64,000 nucleotides of DNA from CALMEH01 sp964548225 (GCA_964548225.1 CAZJQP010000003.1:62001-126000), one strand, 5' to 3'; shown: positions 1 through 9,245, counted from the stretch's first letter. The notes: a model not told the origin generated them from the sequence alone. Translations and numbers: made by a program.

Positions 1-69
1 CAAAATCCACGTCAAAAAACCGTAAAAGACGTTTCGGACAATTGATTTTCCTGTTTGCTTGTTTTCCAT
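1..69 (-). CDS. Polysaccharide flippase, N-terminal fragment
   Basis: Only the first 23 codons lie in the window; the gene runs off the left edge. ATG is at 69-67. The peptide has a short polar, basic start followed by SIVRNVFYGFLTWIL, the usual beginning of the first membrane helix of Wzx/MATE-type oligosaccharide flippases (RNVLYGLLTW-like). It follows the two glycosyltransferases of the exopolysaccharide operon on the same strand, where a flippase moving lipid-linked repeat units to the periplasm is expected. The call rests on a short hydrophobic segment and context, so the family is an inference. Confidence 0.5.
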   Translation of the reverse strand, partial: MENKQTGKSIVRNVFYGFLTWIL

Positions 70-145
70 ATTTTCGCGTTCAGAGTTTCTTCCGACGATT
101 AGTTTCAGCCGCACTACGTTGACGGAAATTTCATATTTAGAGGCG

Positions 146-1375
146 TTACAGTAAGCCTTGAGATTTTTTATAAGCCGCAATCGCAATTTTTGCGACTTCG
201 CGTTCGTCAAAGTTTTTCAAAACCCATTCACGTCCGTTTTTCGAGAGTTTTTCGCACAATTTTTCGTCTGATTTCAAAAGCAAAATGGATTCTGCCAGTT
301 TTTTATCATCGCCTGCTTCAATCAAAATTCCGGTGTCTAAATTTTTCACGGCTTCGGGTATGGCATTAACATTTGTCGAAACGGAAGGAATTCCGAGAGC
401 CATTGCCTCAAGCAAAGAAATCGGTAAACCTTCGACAAAACTTGCCAAAACATAAACATCCGCCAAACGAAATATCTTAAATAAATCAATTCTGCCGCCA
501 CCGATTTGGTCTGAAGTTATCAGACGGAAATTTCTCCCGAGTCCGTAATCATCGGCTTTTTTCAAATCTTCGGCGGTTGGTTTTGAGTTTGAAATCCATA
601 CAAACGCTACGTCGTCCCTTGTTTTACAAATCGTTCTTGCCGCTTCGAGAAACGTCCAACGCCCTTTTCTATCAATAAATTGCCCGACACAAACAATCAG
701 AAACTTATCTTTCGGAATATCGAATTTTTGTTTTAATTCGTTTTCGTCAAATCTGACGGCAAGAGCTTCGTCAATTTCCAGAGGATTAACACTCGTGTAT
801 GTTACGCTAATCTTTTCCTCAACGAATTTAGCAGAAAAATATTGTCGGAAATAATTTTTTGAATCTTCGTTCGAGCAAAAAAGATAGAAGTTTTTGAATT
901 TCTCAATTATCTTTAATTTTGCTCGCCAAATTACTTTTCGCAAAGGCGGAACCGGCGGCAACGAATTATGCGCCGTAATGAAAACTCTTGTTTTTTGGGC
1001 AAGTTTGGCAAGTGAAAACAATGATTGCCACGGCGAAAGTTCTATATGAAGAATCGAATTTTTCAAATCCATTTTTTCCAAATAATCAAGCAAAGCTCCT
1101 TCGGATTTGATTTTATTCAGATGTCTTTCCAATTTCCTTTTCAAACCCGCCGCCGGTTGATTGTCAGCTAGAGTCTGGACAAATTCGACATCAATATCCA
1201 AAGCGCGAATAAATCTTAATAATTGTTCATCCGAATTTTCCGGGCATACTATTTTTACATCAAATTCTTTCTTAACTTCTTTTATCAACGCCAGATAATA
1301 AATCTGCGCTCCGCCCCATTCAACATAGTTCCAGGCGTAAATTATTTTCGGTTTTGTCTGATTTTCCAAGTTCAA
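146..1375 (-). CDS. Glycosyltransferase family 4 (GT-B fold)
   Basis: A 409-residue retaining glycosyltransferase, probably adding a sugar to the exopolysaccharide repeat unit at the cytoplasmic membrane. The N-terminal half has an acceptor-side motif (WGGAQIYYLALIKEV, about residues 20-34). The C-terminal half has the nucleotide-sugar domain: VGQFIDRKGRWTF near 230, then the EGLPISLLEAMALGIPSV segment with the family E-x7-E motif near 315-330. The length is normal for GT4. No ATG is available near the N-terminus; the frame opens with TTG at 1375, giving MNLENQTKPKIIYAWN, so the start is uncertain by a few codons. It lies 81 bp downstream of the GT2 gene in the same minus-strand operon. Donor and linkage cannot be read from sequence. 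Confidence 0.85.
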   Translation of the reverse strand: MNLENQTKPKIIYAWNYVEWGGAQIYYLALIKEVKKEFDVKIVCPENSDEQLLRFIRALDIDVEFVQTLADNQPAAGLKRKLERHLNKIKSEGALLDYLEKMDLKNSILHIELSPWQSLFSLAKLAQKTRVFITAHNSLPPVPPLRKVIWRAKLKIIEKFKNFYLFCSNEDSKNYFRQYFSAKFVEEKISVTYTSVNPLEIDEALAVRFDENELKQKFDIPKDKFLIVCVGQFIDRKGRWTFLEAARTICKTRDDVAFVWISNSKPTAEDLKKADDYGLGRNFRLITSDQIGGGRIDLFKIFRLADVYVLASFVEGLPISLLEAMALGIPSVSTNVNAIPEAVKNLDTGILIEAGDDKKLAESILLLKSDEKLCEKLSKNGREWVLKNFDEREVAKIAIAAYKKSQGLL

Positions 1376-1456
1376 GTATTTTCTTAGGTGTCGGCGACCC
1401 GACAGTTAAAGCGCGATCTTAGCAATTTTGAGAGTTTAAGGTATAACTTTAACAAA

Positions 1457-2377
1457 TTATTCCTGCAAAATCCGATGAGCAAATGTTTCCGAGATTGGTT
1501 TTTCCCTTTTTTGTCCGCTAATTTCTGCATTTTTTCTTAAGGCAACACGCCCCAAATATACAAAAAACGAAAAAAGACCTTCAATTTTACTTGGCGCACC
1601 GTGAATATTCATATTTAAGAGCCGCCGCAGACTATGAACATTATGCGGTTCAAAAAATAAAGTGTTGACCATTTTCTTTAACGGCATCTCTTTTAATTTC
1701 GGTGGCGCATCATTCGGTTTGCAAAAAATTTTTGCCTTTGGTTCTATAAGCAGTTTCCAACCTTTTCGACGCATCCGCGGCGTATATTCGGCATCACCAT
1801 ATTGCGCGAATTTTTTTTCGTTCATCAAACCGACTTCCCTGATAACTTCCACGGGATATAAAACGCAATTTCCGACAATAATATCAACTTCCCAAGTTTT
1901 TTGCGGCACAGTCCAGACAGTTTGCTGATACCAATGATGCCAACCGCCGAGACTCGTTTTCCATTCCGGCGAAACCTGAAAAACGCGATGCGGTTCGTTC
2001 CATAAAAGAAGCAGTGCGCCGACAACCGAACGCGGATGTTTTTCAGCACATTCAACTAAATTTTTGACACAATTTTCTTCAAATATCGAATCGTTATTAA
2101 CGCATAAAATATAATCGGGATTTTTTTCGAGTGCCGTCTTGATACCGAGATTCGTTCCGCCCGTATACCAAAGATTGCCGTCACCTTTAACAATTTCAAC
2201 TTCAGGAAAATCTTTTGCAACGGCTTCAGAAGTTCCGTCAGTCGAACCGTCGTCAACTACAATAATATGAACATCTAAACCATCACGGTTTATACGTTCC
2301 AGACTTCGTAAAAATTGCAAAGTCAGTTCGCGCCGATTATATACTGGCGTTACGATTTCGATTTTTAGATTCTTCAT
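1457..2377 (-). CDS. Glycosyltransferase family 2
   Basis: A 306-residue GT-A glycosyltransferase resembling rhamnosyltransferase-like GT2 enzymes. Visible motifs are the nucleotide-binding start IEIVTPVYNRRELT (about 6-19), VVDDGSTDGT (about 40-49) with the UDP/dTDP-binding aspartates, and VNNDS near 93 as the DxD-equivalent. GNCVLYPVEVIREVG near 170 belongs to the acceptor region. No membrane helix is evident except a mildly hydrophobic C-terminal stretch. ATG is at 2377, 5 bp after gmd ends upstream, so the two genes are probably translated from one message. It likely builds the repeat unit from the GDP-sugars made by the three neighbours. Confidence 0.87.
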   Translation of the reverse strand: MKNLKIEIVTPVYNRRELTLQFLRSLERINRDGLDVHIIVVDDGSTDGTSEAVAKDFPEVEIVKGDGNLWYTGGTNLGIKTALEKNPDYILCVNNDSIFEENCVKNLVECAEKHPRSVVGALLLLWNEPHRVFQVSPEWKTSLGGWHHWYQQTVWTVPQKTWEVDIIVGNCVLYPVEVIREVGLMNEKKFAQYGDAEYTPRMRRKGWKLLIEPKAKIFCKPNDAPPKLKEMPLKKMVNTLFFEPHNVHSLRRLLNMNIHGAPSKIEGLFSFFVYLGRVALRKNAEISGQKREKPISETFAHRILQE

Positions 2378-2382
2378 TAAAA

Positions 2383-3486
2383 CTAATAGTCAAGATGCGG
2401 ATTTTTGACAAAATCGAGGTCGGCATCAATCATTATTTTTACTAACTTGGCAAATTTTGTTTCGGCTTTCCAACCTATTTCGTTTTCCGCTTTTGATGAA
2501 TCGCCGATCAGTAAATCAACCTCAGTTGGACGATAATAATTCGGGCTAACCTCAACGATTGCATCATTTTCTTCAACAAAAGATTTTTCAGTCAAAGTTT
2601 TTTCCCGCAAAATATTTTTATCAATCGAAGCAACAAAACCTTTTTCGTTTTCGTCTGCACCTTCCCAACGAATTTCAATGCCCAAATTATTAAAAGTCTG
2701 TTCGACAAATTCTCTGACCGAATGCGTTTCGCCGGTTGCCAGAACAAAATCTTCGGCTTTTTTGTGCTGTAAAATCTGCCACATTCCTTCACAATATTCG
2801 GGCGCAAATCCCCAATCGCGCTTGGCATCCAGATTTCCTAAAACCAATTTGTTCGATTTTCCCAAAACGATACGCGCCGCTTCGCGTGTGATTTTTTTGG
2901 TAACGAAAGTTTTTCCGCGTCGCGGCGATTCGTGATTAAAAAGAATTCCGTTACAAGCAAAAATGTCGTAAGCCTCGCGGTAATTGACAATCGTCCAATA
3001 TGCATAAAGTTTAGCGACGGCGTAAGGCGAGCGCGGATAAAACGGCGTTGTTTCACTTTGCGGAATTTCTTGAACTTTTCCGTAAAGCTCCGATGTCGAA
3101 GCCTGATAAAATTTCACTTTTCGCAAACCTGTTTCACGAATCGCATCCAAAAATCGTAAAGTTCCGAGCGCGTCAACCTGCGCCGTGTAATCCGGCACGT
3201 CAAATGAAACTTTAACGTGGCTTTGTGCCGCAAGATTGTAAATTTCGTTCGGCTCGATTTTTTCCAAAAGCCGATTCAAACTGCTCGCATCAATCAAATC
3301 GCCGTAATGCAGAAACAATTTTCGATTGAGAATTTCGCGGTTTTCGTAGAGATGATTGATTCTGCCCGTGTTAAACGAACTCGATTTTCGCATTATGCCG
3401 TGAACTTCATAACCTTTTTCGAGCAAAATCTCGGTCAGATAACTGCCGTCTTGTCCGGTTATGCCGGTTATAAGTGCTTTTTTCAT
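2383..3486 (-). CDS. gmd: GDP-mannose 4,6-dehydratase
   Basis: Converts GDP-D-mannose to GDP-4-keto-6-deoxy-D-mannose, the first step to GDP-L-fucose and other 6-deoxyhexoses. The 367-residue protein is an extended short-chain dehydrogenase: NAD(P)-binding GITGQDGSYL (7-16), GIMRKSSSFNTGRI typical of Gmd (about 30-43), STSELYGKVQE (about 130) and the catalytic YxxxK in YPRSPYAVAK. The R-D-W-G-F-A/S-P segment KRDWGFAPEYCEGMW near 215 is a Gmd hallmark. It directly follows the fucose synthase gene (6 bp gap) and precedes GT2. Length and motifs match the family well. Confidence 0.95.
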   Translation of the reverse strand: MKKALITGITGQDGSYLTEILLEKGYEVHGIMRKSSSFNTGRINHLYENREILNRKLFLHYGDLIDASSLNRLLEKIEPNEIYNLAAQSHVKVSFDVPDYTAQVDALGTLRFLDAIRETGLRKVKFYQASTSELYGKVQEIPQSETTPFYPRSPYAVAKLYAYWTIVNYREAYDIFACNGILFNHESPRRGKTFVTKKITREAARIVLGKSNKLVLGNLDAKRDWGFAPEYCEGMWQILQHKKAEDFVLATGETHSVREFVEQTFNNLGIEIRWEGADENEKGFVASIDKNILREKTLTEKSFVEENDAIVEVSPNYYRPTEVDLLIGDSSKAENEIGWKAETKFAKLVKIMIDADLDFVKNPHLDY

Positions 3487-3492
3487 AACAAT

Positions 3493-4452
3493 TTATTTTG
3501 CTTGAGAATTTTCTAAATACCAATCGTAAGTTTTTCGCAAACCTGCTTCTAAAGATGTTTTATGTTTCCAACCCAAATTATTAATGCGCGAAACATCCAT
3601 CAATTTGCGCGGCGTTCCGTCCGGTTTTGTCGTGTCGTTTTCAACTTCACCTTTGAACTCCACAATTTCTTTAATTAAACGCGCAACTTCAAAAATTTCA
3701 ATATCTTCGCCTGTTCCAATGTTCAGATGCGTAATATTTTTTTCGTATAAATCCGCCGCATTTATTTTTTCGGTCAAAAAAACAACCGCTTCCGCCAAAT
3801 CGTCAACAAAAAGAAATTCGCGGCGCGGTTTTCCTGTTCCCCAAAGCGTAACTTTTTCATTTTGGGCAATTTTCGCTTCGTGAAATTTACGAATAAGCGC
3901 AGGGATAACGTGCGAATTTTGCAAATCAAAATTGTCTTTTGCGCCGTAAAGATTCGTCGGCATTACCGAAAAAAAGTTGCATCCGTATTGCCGAAAATAA
4001 TTTTCGCAAAGTTTAATTCCGGCAATTTTTGCAACGGCGTAAGGTTCATTTGTAAATTCCAAATATCCCGAAAGCAATTCTTCTTCCTTCATCGGTTGCG
4101 CCGAAAACTTCGGATAAATGCAAGAACTTCCCAAAAATATGAGTTTTTCCGCGCCGTTTTCAAAAGCTGATTGAATAATATTGGCTTCAATCATCAGATT
4201 TTTGTAGATAAATTCGGCGCGAAAAGTATCATTTGCCAAAATACCGCCGACTTTTGCCGCCGAAACAATAACAATTTCGGGCTTTTCACGCGCAAAGAAT
4301 TTTTCTACTTCCGTTTGTCTGATTAAATTTAATTCGGACGAAGCCGGCGTAAGCAGATTTTCGCAGTTTTTATCTTTTAATTCTCTGACAATTGCACTGC
4401 CGACCATTCCGTTTGCACCGGCAACATAGATTTTTTTATCTTGTAAATTCAT
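3493..4452 (-). CDS. fcl: GDP-L-fucose synthase (epimerase/reductase)
   Basis: Uses the Gmd product GDP-4-keto-6-deoxymannose and NADPH to make GDP-L-fucose by 3,5-epimerisation and 4-reduction. The 319-residue SDR protein shows GANGMVGSAIV (13-23), the family segment AAKVGGILANDT (about 65-76), GSSCIYPK (about 107-114) and the catalytic YxxxK in YAVAKIAG. NSHVIPALIRKFHEAK near 180 and WGTGKPRREFLFVDDLA near 205 are typical of GDP-fucose synthase. It sits 4 bp downstream of the GDP-mannose 3,5-epimerase gene and 6 bp upstream of gmd, forming a GDP-sugar block within the export operon. Confidence 0.94.
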   Translation of the reverse strand: MNLQDKKIYVAGANGMVGSAIVRELKDKNCENLLTPASSELNLIRQTEVEKFFAREKPEIVIVSAAKVGGILANDTFRAEFIYKNLMIEANIIQSAFENGAEKLIFLGSSCIYPKFSAQPMKEEELLSGYLEFTNEPYAVAKIAGIKLCENYFRQYGCNFFSVMPTNLYGAKDNFDLQNSHVIPALIRKFHEAKIAQNEKVTLWGTGKPRREFLFVDDLAEAVVFLTEKINAADLYEKNITHLNIGTGEDIEIFEVARLIKEIVEFKGEVENDTTKPDGTPRKLMDVSRINNLGWKHKTSLEAGLRKTYDWYLENSQAK

Positions 4453-4456
4453 TAAA

Positions 4457-5461
4457 CTAACAGGTTGCTACCGCTTCCCGTTCTGACAAAGTCAAATTTT
4501 TTCTGACTTCTTTTTCAATCCATTCGTAAGTAATTTTCAAACCGTCTTCGAGTGAAATTTCAGGCTCCCATTTCAAAGTGTCGCGCAGTAAATTGTTATC
4601 CGAATTTCTGCCGCGCACGCCTTGTGGTCCGTCAATATGTTTTTTCGTAATTTCGATTTCGGCAATATTGGCAATAATATCGGCAAGTTCATTTATCGAA
4701 ATCATTCGGTCTTGTCCAAGATTTATCGGTTCGCTGAAGTCTGAACGCATTAAACGGTAAATGCCTTCCAAACAATCGGTAATATAACAAAATGAGCGCG
4801 TTTGTTCGCCGTCGCCCCAAATTTCGATTTCGTGATTTCCAGTCAATTTGGCTGTGGCAATTTTACGGCACAACGCCGCCGGAACTTTTTCGCGTCCGCC
4901 TTCCCAAGTTCCTTTTTCGCCGAAAATATTATGAAATCGCACGGTTCGCGTTTCGATTCCATAATCTTCTTTATAATATTTACAGAGAATTTCGGACATA
5001 AGTTTTTCCCAACCGTAAGCATCTTGCGGCTGTGCCGGATAAACGTCCGATTCTTTTAACGGCGTTACGTTCGCATCTTCCTGTAAATATTCGGGATAGA
5101 CGCAGGCAGAACTCGTGTAAAGATAACGCTTTGCGCCGTTTGTTTTGGCGGCTTCGAGCGTGTGCAAATTCATCAGCGAATTATTGTAAAGAATCTGTGC
5201 GTGATTTGCCGAGATAAATCCCATTCCGCCCATATCGGCGGCAAGCGCATAAACTTCTTCGATACCCCGCGTTGCTTGAAGACAATTATCCCAACGACGT
5301 AAATCTAAAATTTCAAACTCATCAGCGTCTGATTCGCCAAATTCGGGAAATTTAATATCAACCCCGCGCACCCAATAACTTTTATTTTTCAAGTAGGTTA
5401 CAAGATGACTGCCGATAAATCCGCCTGCTCCTGTAACAAGAACTTTTGTCTGACTTTCCAT
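4457..5461 (-). CDS. GDP-mannose 3,5-epimerase-like SDR
   Basis: A 334-residue extended SDR that closely follows the pattern of plant and bacterial GDP-mannose 3,5-epimerase, which makes GDP-L-galactose and GDP-L-gulose. Visible are GAGGFIGSHLV (12-22), AADMGGMGFISANHA near 72, SSACVYPEYL near 118, PQDAYGWEKLMSE with YxxxK near 150, RFHNIFGEKGTWEGGREKVP near 180, and WGDGEQTRSF and GVRGRNSDNN in the C-terminal half. These are the segments that separate GME from fucose synthase and UDP-glucose epimerases. It begins the GDP-sugar block, 84 bp after wzc; that gap holds a strong hairpin. The identification is by remembered motif similarity, not by a search. Confidence 0.82.
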   Translation of the reverse strand: MESQTKVLVTGAGGFIGSHLVTYLKNKSYWVRGVDIKFPEFGESDADEFEILDLRRWDNCLQATRGIEEVYALAADMGGMGFISANHAQILYNNSLMNLHTLEAAKTNGAKRYLYTSSACVYPEYLQEDANVTPLKESDVYPAQPQDAYGWEKLMSEILCKYYKEDYGIETRTVRFHNIFGEKGTWEGGREKVPAALCRKIATAKLTGNHEIEIWGDGEQTRSFCYITDCLEGIYRLMRSDFSEPINLGQDRMISINELADIIANIAEIEITKKHIDGPQGVRGRNSDNNLLRDTLKWEPEISLEDGLKITYEWIEKEVRKNLTLSEREAVATC

Positions 5462-5486
5462 TTTATCCGTGAAAATTTCTCTAAAA

Positions 5487-5527
5487 AAAAGTAAAAAGGC
5501 AAGCAGGAATTTTGCCTTTTTACTTTT
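5487..5527 (-). terminator. Intra-operon hairpin, possible attenuator
   Basis: A perfect 16-bp inverted repeat (5487-5502 with 5512-5527) around a 9-nt loop, GC-centred on GGCAA/TTGCC and flanked on both sides by A/T runs. In minus-strand RNA it ends in a run of U, so it has the form of an intrinsic terminator. It lies between wzc (ends 5546) and the GDP-mannose epimerase gene (starts 5461), which read in the same direction. It may terminate part of the transcripts or stabilise the upstream wza-wzc message. Confidence 0.75.
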
Positions 5528-5545
5528 GTGTTTTAAATTTATTAT

Positions 5546-8029
5546 CTAATCCTCATCGCCGGATGTGTAGTTCGAACGATGATAATAGCTTTGATAATAA
5601 TAGTAATTATCTTGCGAACGCAGATTTACGTTGTTTAAAACGACACCGAAAATCTTTGCGCCGATGTCTTGCAAAAGCTGACGCGAACGCTTAACAACCT
5701 GCCTCGAACTCTTGCCTGAATGAACCACCAAAATCACGCCGTCAACCATTGAAGCAATCAAAACACCATCGGTAAATGAAGTAATTGGCGGCGAATCTAC
5801 AACAACATGCGTAAAATGTCCCTGCATTGATTTTAGCAAAAATGCCATTTGTTCCGAACCGATAAGTTCTGCCGGATTCGGAGGAACAGGTCCCGAAGGA
5901 AGCAGATGTAATTTTGCTGTTTCGTCATATTGAACGATGTCCAGCATTTCATCCTCTGACAATTCGCTTGAAAGCATTGTGCTTAAACCTTCCGCATTAC
6001 TGATTTCGAAAATTGAATGTAGTCGAGGACGGCGCATATCAGCATCAATAATCAACACTTTCGCTCCCGTTTGAGCCAATGAAATCGCAGTATTTACGGC
6101 TGTTGTCGTTTTTCCTTCAGCCGGCAAACTCGATGTTACAAGCAGAGATTTCGGCGCGTGTCCGGCGGTCGAAAGTAATATTGAAGTCCTAAGCTGACGA
6201 TAGGCTTCTGCTAAAGATGAACGCGAATCTTGGTGAATCAACAACGATGATCCCGGCTTTGAATCTTTCTCTTCTGAAGAACCGACCAGTAAAAGTCTTC
6301 GTTTTTGTGTCGAATCAATTGAAGGAATTGCCGCAAGTGCCGGAAGTTGCAAAAGGCTCTCTACTTCTTCAGTCGAGTGAACTGTGTCATCCAAATATTC
6401 AAGAAAAAGTGCGAGTCCCGCACCGAAAAGAGTTGACAAAACCAAAGCGACGAAAACCGTTGAAACCCGACGAGGCGAAACAGCAGTTTCGGACGGAATG
6501 GCAATTTCTGTAACACTGATATTATTTTCCGTTCCTTTCGCTAACAAATCGTTACCGCTTTGCTGTTTCATTAGGTTTTCCAAAAATCCGCGATTCGTTG
6601 ACATATTCTGTTCGAGGAGACGAATATTAATTGCGGCTTGGTTTTGTCCTTGTGCTTTGTCGTATTCCTGATCAAAAGTTGATTGTATTTTATCTTCGGC
6701 TTCTTTTGCTTGTAAATATTTAGTTTTAAGGTCGTCAACAATATTTTGCGAAACCCGATTTCGATAACTCTCCAAATCTTTTTGAATTTCGTTTCGACGT
6801 TTAGTAACTGCGGTTTCGATAACCTCAATTTTCGAATCAACTTCGCGGACTTCTTGTGCTTGCGGTTGATATTCTTTTAATAATTGTTCTCTTTGCGCCT
6901 TCAAATTATAAAGGCTTTCTTGTGCTTTACTTTCAAAATTACGCAAATCGTTCTCGCGTTCAGTGATATAACGCGCCATTAACTGTTCGGCTCGCGCCTT
7001 GATGCTGTCGGGCGAATTGCGAACCGAATTATATTCGGCTTCAGCGTTTTTTCGAATATTTTGTGCGTCAAGAAGTTGTTTGTTTAATTGAGATAAGGCA
7101 TTTAAAGCAATTGTTTCTTCATCTTTTACTGTTAAAATTCCTGATTCTCGTTTTAATCTATCAAGTTTTATTTCGTCATTTTTAATGTCGGATTGCAAGC
7201 TCGAAATTCGGCTATCCAAAAACTCGCTTGATGTTTTGCTGTTGCCTGAACGCTTTTCTTGATTTTGTTTGGTAAAAACGATGGCAATGCCATTGACGAT
7301 ATTTGCAGCTAATTCAGGATTTTTGTTTTGAAATGAAATTTCAATCAACCGTGTGTCTTTATTCGTTGCACGCGATTCGCGGACAGGTTCGACTCCTAAA
7401 TTGTCTTTGAGAATTTTAACGTAAGGTGCCAGACGCACGGCTTCGGCAATTTCATCGTTTGAAGCAATTTCCGAAGTTTGCGAAGGGGCAACTTCACCAA
7501 CGGCTTTTTCGGTCTTTTTCTTATCATCGCTTGCCAAACCGACTGATTTTAGCAAAGATTTCCAAGCTGAAACTCCTTGTTCATTTTTTATTTGCTGAAT
7601 TTCCTTGTTGTTGTCCAGGCTCAATTCTTTTATTACGCGGCGCAAAAGCGAATCACTGCTTAAAAGTTGGAGTTGAGTATTGAAGTAAGCCGGATCAGGA
7701 TTTGAACTGCGATTCGGGCGGTCGTTCAACTCTAAATCTTGATTCGGTTGCTCCAAATCAATCTGCACCATTGCCTTTGACATAAAAATATCCGGCTTTC
7801 GTGCCATATAAATTGCCGCCAAGGTTGTTAGAAGAACAGCAATTCCAATGACCAACCACAAACGCTTGCGGATAGCACGCCAATAATCACCAAGTTGCAA
7901 ACCTTCCTGCTGTTCAAAATTTCGATAGCCGTAACCGCCATTCGGTTGCGGCATTTGCGCTTCAAACGGACGTTCGAGTTCGACTCTTTCGGCAATCCGC
8001 CGCGGCATTATTTCACGAGTGTCTTTCAT
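5546..8029 (-). CDS. Polysaccharide co-polymerase with BY-type tyrosine autokinase
   Basis: An 827-residue inner-membrane Wzc-type protein controlling polymer length and export. The N-terminal Wzz domain starts with a cytoplasmic segment and a membrane helix (IGIAVLLTTLAAIYMA, about 58-73). A long periplasmic coiled-coil region follows (about 260-480), then a second helix near 525-545. The cytoplasmic kinase has Walker A SSLPAEGKTTTA near 630, Walker A' VLIIDADMRRPR near 660 and Walker B VVVDSPP near 740. The C-terminus carries a tyrosine cluster (NYYYYQSYYHRSNY), the autophosphorylation site of BY-kinases. The gene is 12 bp downstream of the SLBB export gene. Length and domain order are standard for fused Wzc. 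Confidence 0.93.
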   Translation of the reverse strand: MKDTREIMPRRIAERVELERPFEAQMPQPNGGYGYRNFEQQEGLQLGDYWRAIRKRLWLVIGIAVLLTTLAAIYMARKPDIFMSKAMVQIDLEQPNQDLELNDRPNRSSNPDPAYFNTQLQLLSSDSLLRRVIKELSLDNNKEIQQIKNEQGVSAWKSLLKSVGLASDDKKKTEKAVGEVAPSQTSEIASNDEIAEAVRLAPYVKILKDNLGVEPVRESRATNKDTRLIEISFQNKNPELAANIVNGIAIVFTKQNQEKRSGNSKTSSEFLDSRISSLQSDIKNDEIKLDRLKRESGILTVKDEETIALNALSQLNKQLLDAQNIRKNAEAEYNSVRNSPDSIKARAEQLMARYITERENDLRNFESKAQESLYNLKAQREQLLKEYQPQAQEVREVDSKIEVIETAVTKRRNEIQKDLESYRNRVSQNIVDDLKTKYLQAKEAEDKIQSTFDQEYDKAQGQNQAAINIRLLEQNMSTNRGFLENLMKQQSGNDLLAKGTENNISVTEIAIPSETAVSPRRVSTVFVALVLSTLFGAGLALFLEYLDDTVHSTEEVESLLQLPALAAIPSIDSTQKRRLLLVGSSEEKDSKPGSSLLIHQDSRSSLAEAYRQLRTSILLSTAGHAPKSLLVTSSLPAEGKTTTAVNTAISLAQTGAKVLIIDADMRRPRLHSIFEISNAEGLSTMLSSELSEDEMLDIVQYDETAKLHLLPSGPVPPNPAELIGSEQMAFLLKSMQGHFTHVVVDSPPITSFTDGVLIASMVDGVILVVHSGKSSRQVVKRSRQLLQDIGAKIFGVVLNNVNLRSQDNYYYYQSYYHRSNYTSGDED

Positions 8030-8041
8030 TTTGTCTAAATA

Positions 8042-9067
8042 TTAAAATCGGAAAAATATATTCGGTATTCCTTTTAACAACGCATCAATAAAATTGTTAG
8101 TAGCACTTTTTACACCGTCTTTCGGCACATTAATTACATCATTCGGTTGTAAAATCGGGTCTTCAATTTTCTTGCTGTAAATATCGTTTAAGTTCAAAAC
8201 CAGAGTTTGTTTATTTCCGCCTTTTGAATCTTGCCTGTAAATTGTTATTTGGTCTTTTTTGGAAGCCGGCAAGATGCCGCCAGCTTCAATGAGTGCTTGG
8301 GTCAAAGTTATATTTTGTTTGAGCGGAATTGATTTATTTTCTTTTACATTTCCCGAAATAAAAGCCCGTTCATAATCAAACATATAAACAACGTCGCCCG
8401 GTTTCATTTCAGGATTCGTTTTTTGTTCAATAACTTCGAGCAAATTAAAGGTAAAGAATGTTACTTCACCTTCGATTTCATTTTCGCTTTCATCAACACA
8501 ACCGGAAATACCGCCGACACGTGCAACTTTGATTTTTGTTCCGGCAAATTCAACATCGGGACCGCCGGCAAAACTCAATAATTCAAGCAAAGTTACGCGA
8601 CGGTTAATCACATAATAACCCGGTTTTTTGACCGCGCCCATAACCCCGAAAGGCTGAGAATTTTGTTCGCGCACATTAACAGTTACAAATGGATCGCGCA
8701 AATAATTTTCTTTATAAAGTTCCTGAATTTCCGCCGCAAGCTCATTTTCAGTTTTACACGCCGCCGTAACGAGCTTGTTGATTCGCGGAAGTCTGATTTT
8801 GCCCTTATCATCCATTTTTATGCTGGTAAGAGAAAGTTCGGGATGTTTAGCAACTACTATGTCCAAAACATCTTGCAACCCGATTCGGTAACGTTGCGTC
8901 GGTTTCCTGACCAAGACAGGTTTTGATTGCGGTGTTTCGGTCGGTTTTGTTTCAGTAGTGGTTTGCGCCGAAACGGTCATAAAACAAAAATCGTTTTGCG
9001 AAAAACCGCTGATTAAACCGAAAACCAATAAAAAACTGAAAACGGTAAAAAATCTGATTGCTTGCAT
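8042..9067 (-). CDS. Polysaccharide export outer-membrane protein (Wza/SLBB family)
   Basis: A 341-residue secreted protein predicted to form the outer-membrane exit channel for the polysaccharide. It has a signal peptide (hydrophobic about 9-25, then VSAQ-TTT). A polysaccharide-export domain follows (RYRIGLQDVLDIVVAKHPELS near 60, DDKGKIRLPRI, VNVREQNSQPFGVMGAVKKPG). Two SLBB-like segments come next (VTLLELLSFAGGP near 170 and ITLTQALIEAGGI near 250) and the C-terminus is NDVINVPKDG. ATG at 9067 is preceded by AAGGAG with good spacing. It is the first gene of the minus-strand exopolysaccharide operon and is divergent from mutS. Confidence 0.92.
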   Translation of the reverse strand: MQAIRFFTVFSFLLVFGLISGFSQNDFCFMTVSAQTTTETKPTETPQSKPVLVRKPTQRYRIGLQDVLDIVVAKHPELSLTSIKMDDKGKIRLPRINKLVTAACKTENELAAEIQELYKENYLRDPFVTVNVREQNSQPFGVMGAVKKPGYYVINRRVTLLELLSFAGGPDVEFAGTKIKVARVGGISGCVDESENEIEGEVTFFTFNLLEVIEQKTNPEMKPGDVVYMFDYERAFISGNVKENKSIPLKQNITLTQALIEAGGILPASKKDQITIYRQDSKGGNKQTLVLNLNDIYSKKIEDPILQPNDVINVPKDGVKSATNNFIDALLKGIPNIFFRF

Positions 9068-9153
9068 AATAAATCTCCTTATAAGTTCTTTTTAAAACAG
9101 GGCAGGAATCTAATTTTTTTGTTTCTCTCCAAGAAAAGTATGTAATCTTTAAC

Positions 9154-9183
9154 ATTATCGCAGACTTTCCGAAATTTGAACAA
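9154..9183 (-). promoter_or_regulatory. Candidate promoter of exopolysaccharide operon
   Basis: On the minus strand TTGTTC (9183-9178) is followed after 18 bp by GATAAT (9159-9154), giving a leader of roughly 80 nt before the SLBB export gene. Both hexamers are close to the sigma-70 consensus. The surrounding DNA is very AT-rich, so chance matches are possible. Confidence 0.35.
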
Positions 9184-9245
9184 GGAAACATAGTAGCAAA
9201 TTTAATCAAAAATCAATAATTTAAATGTTTAGAAAATTAAAAACA

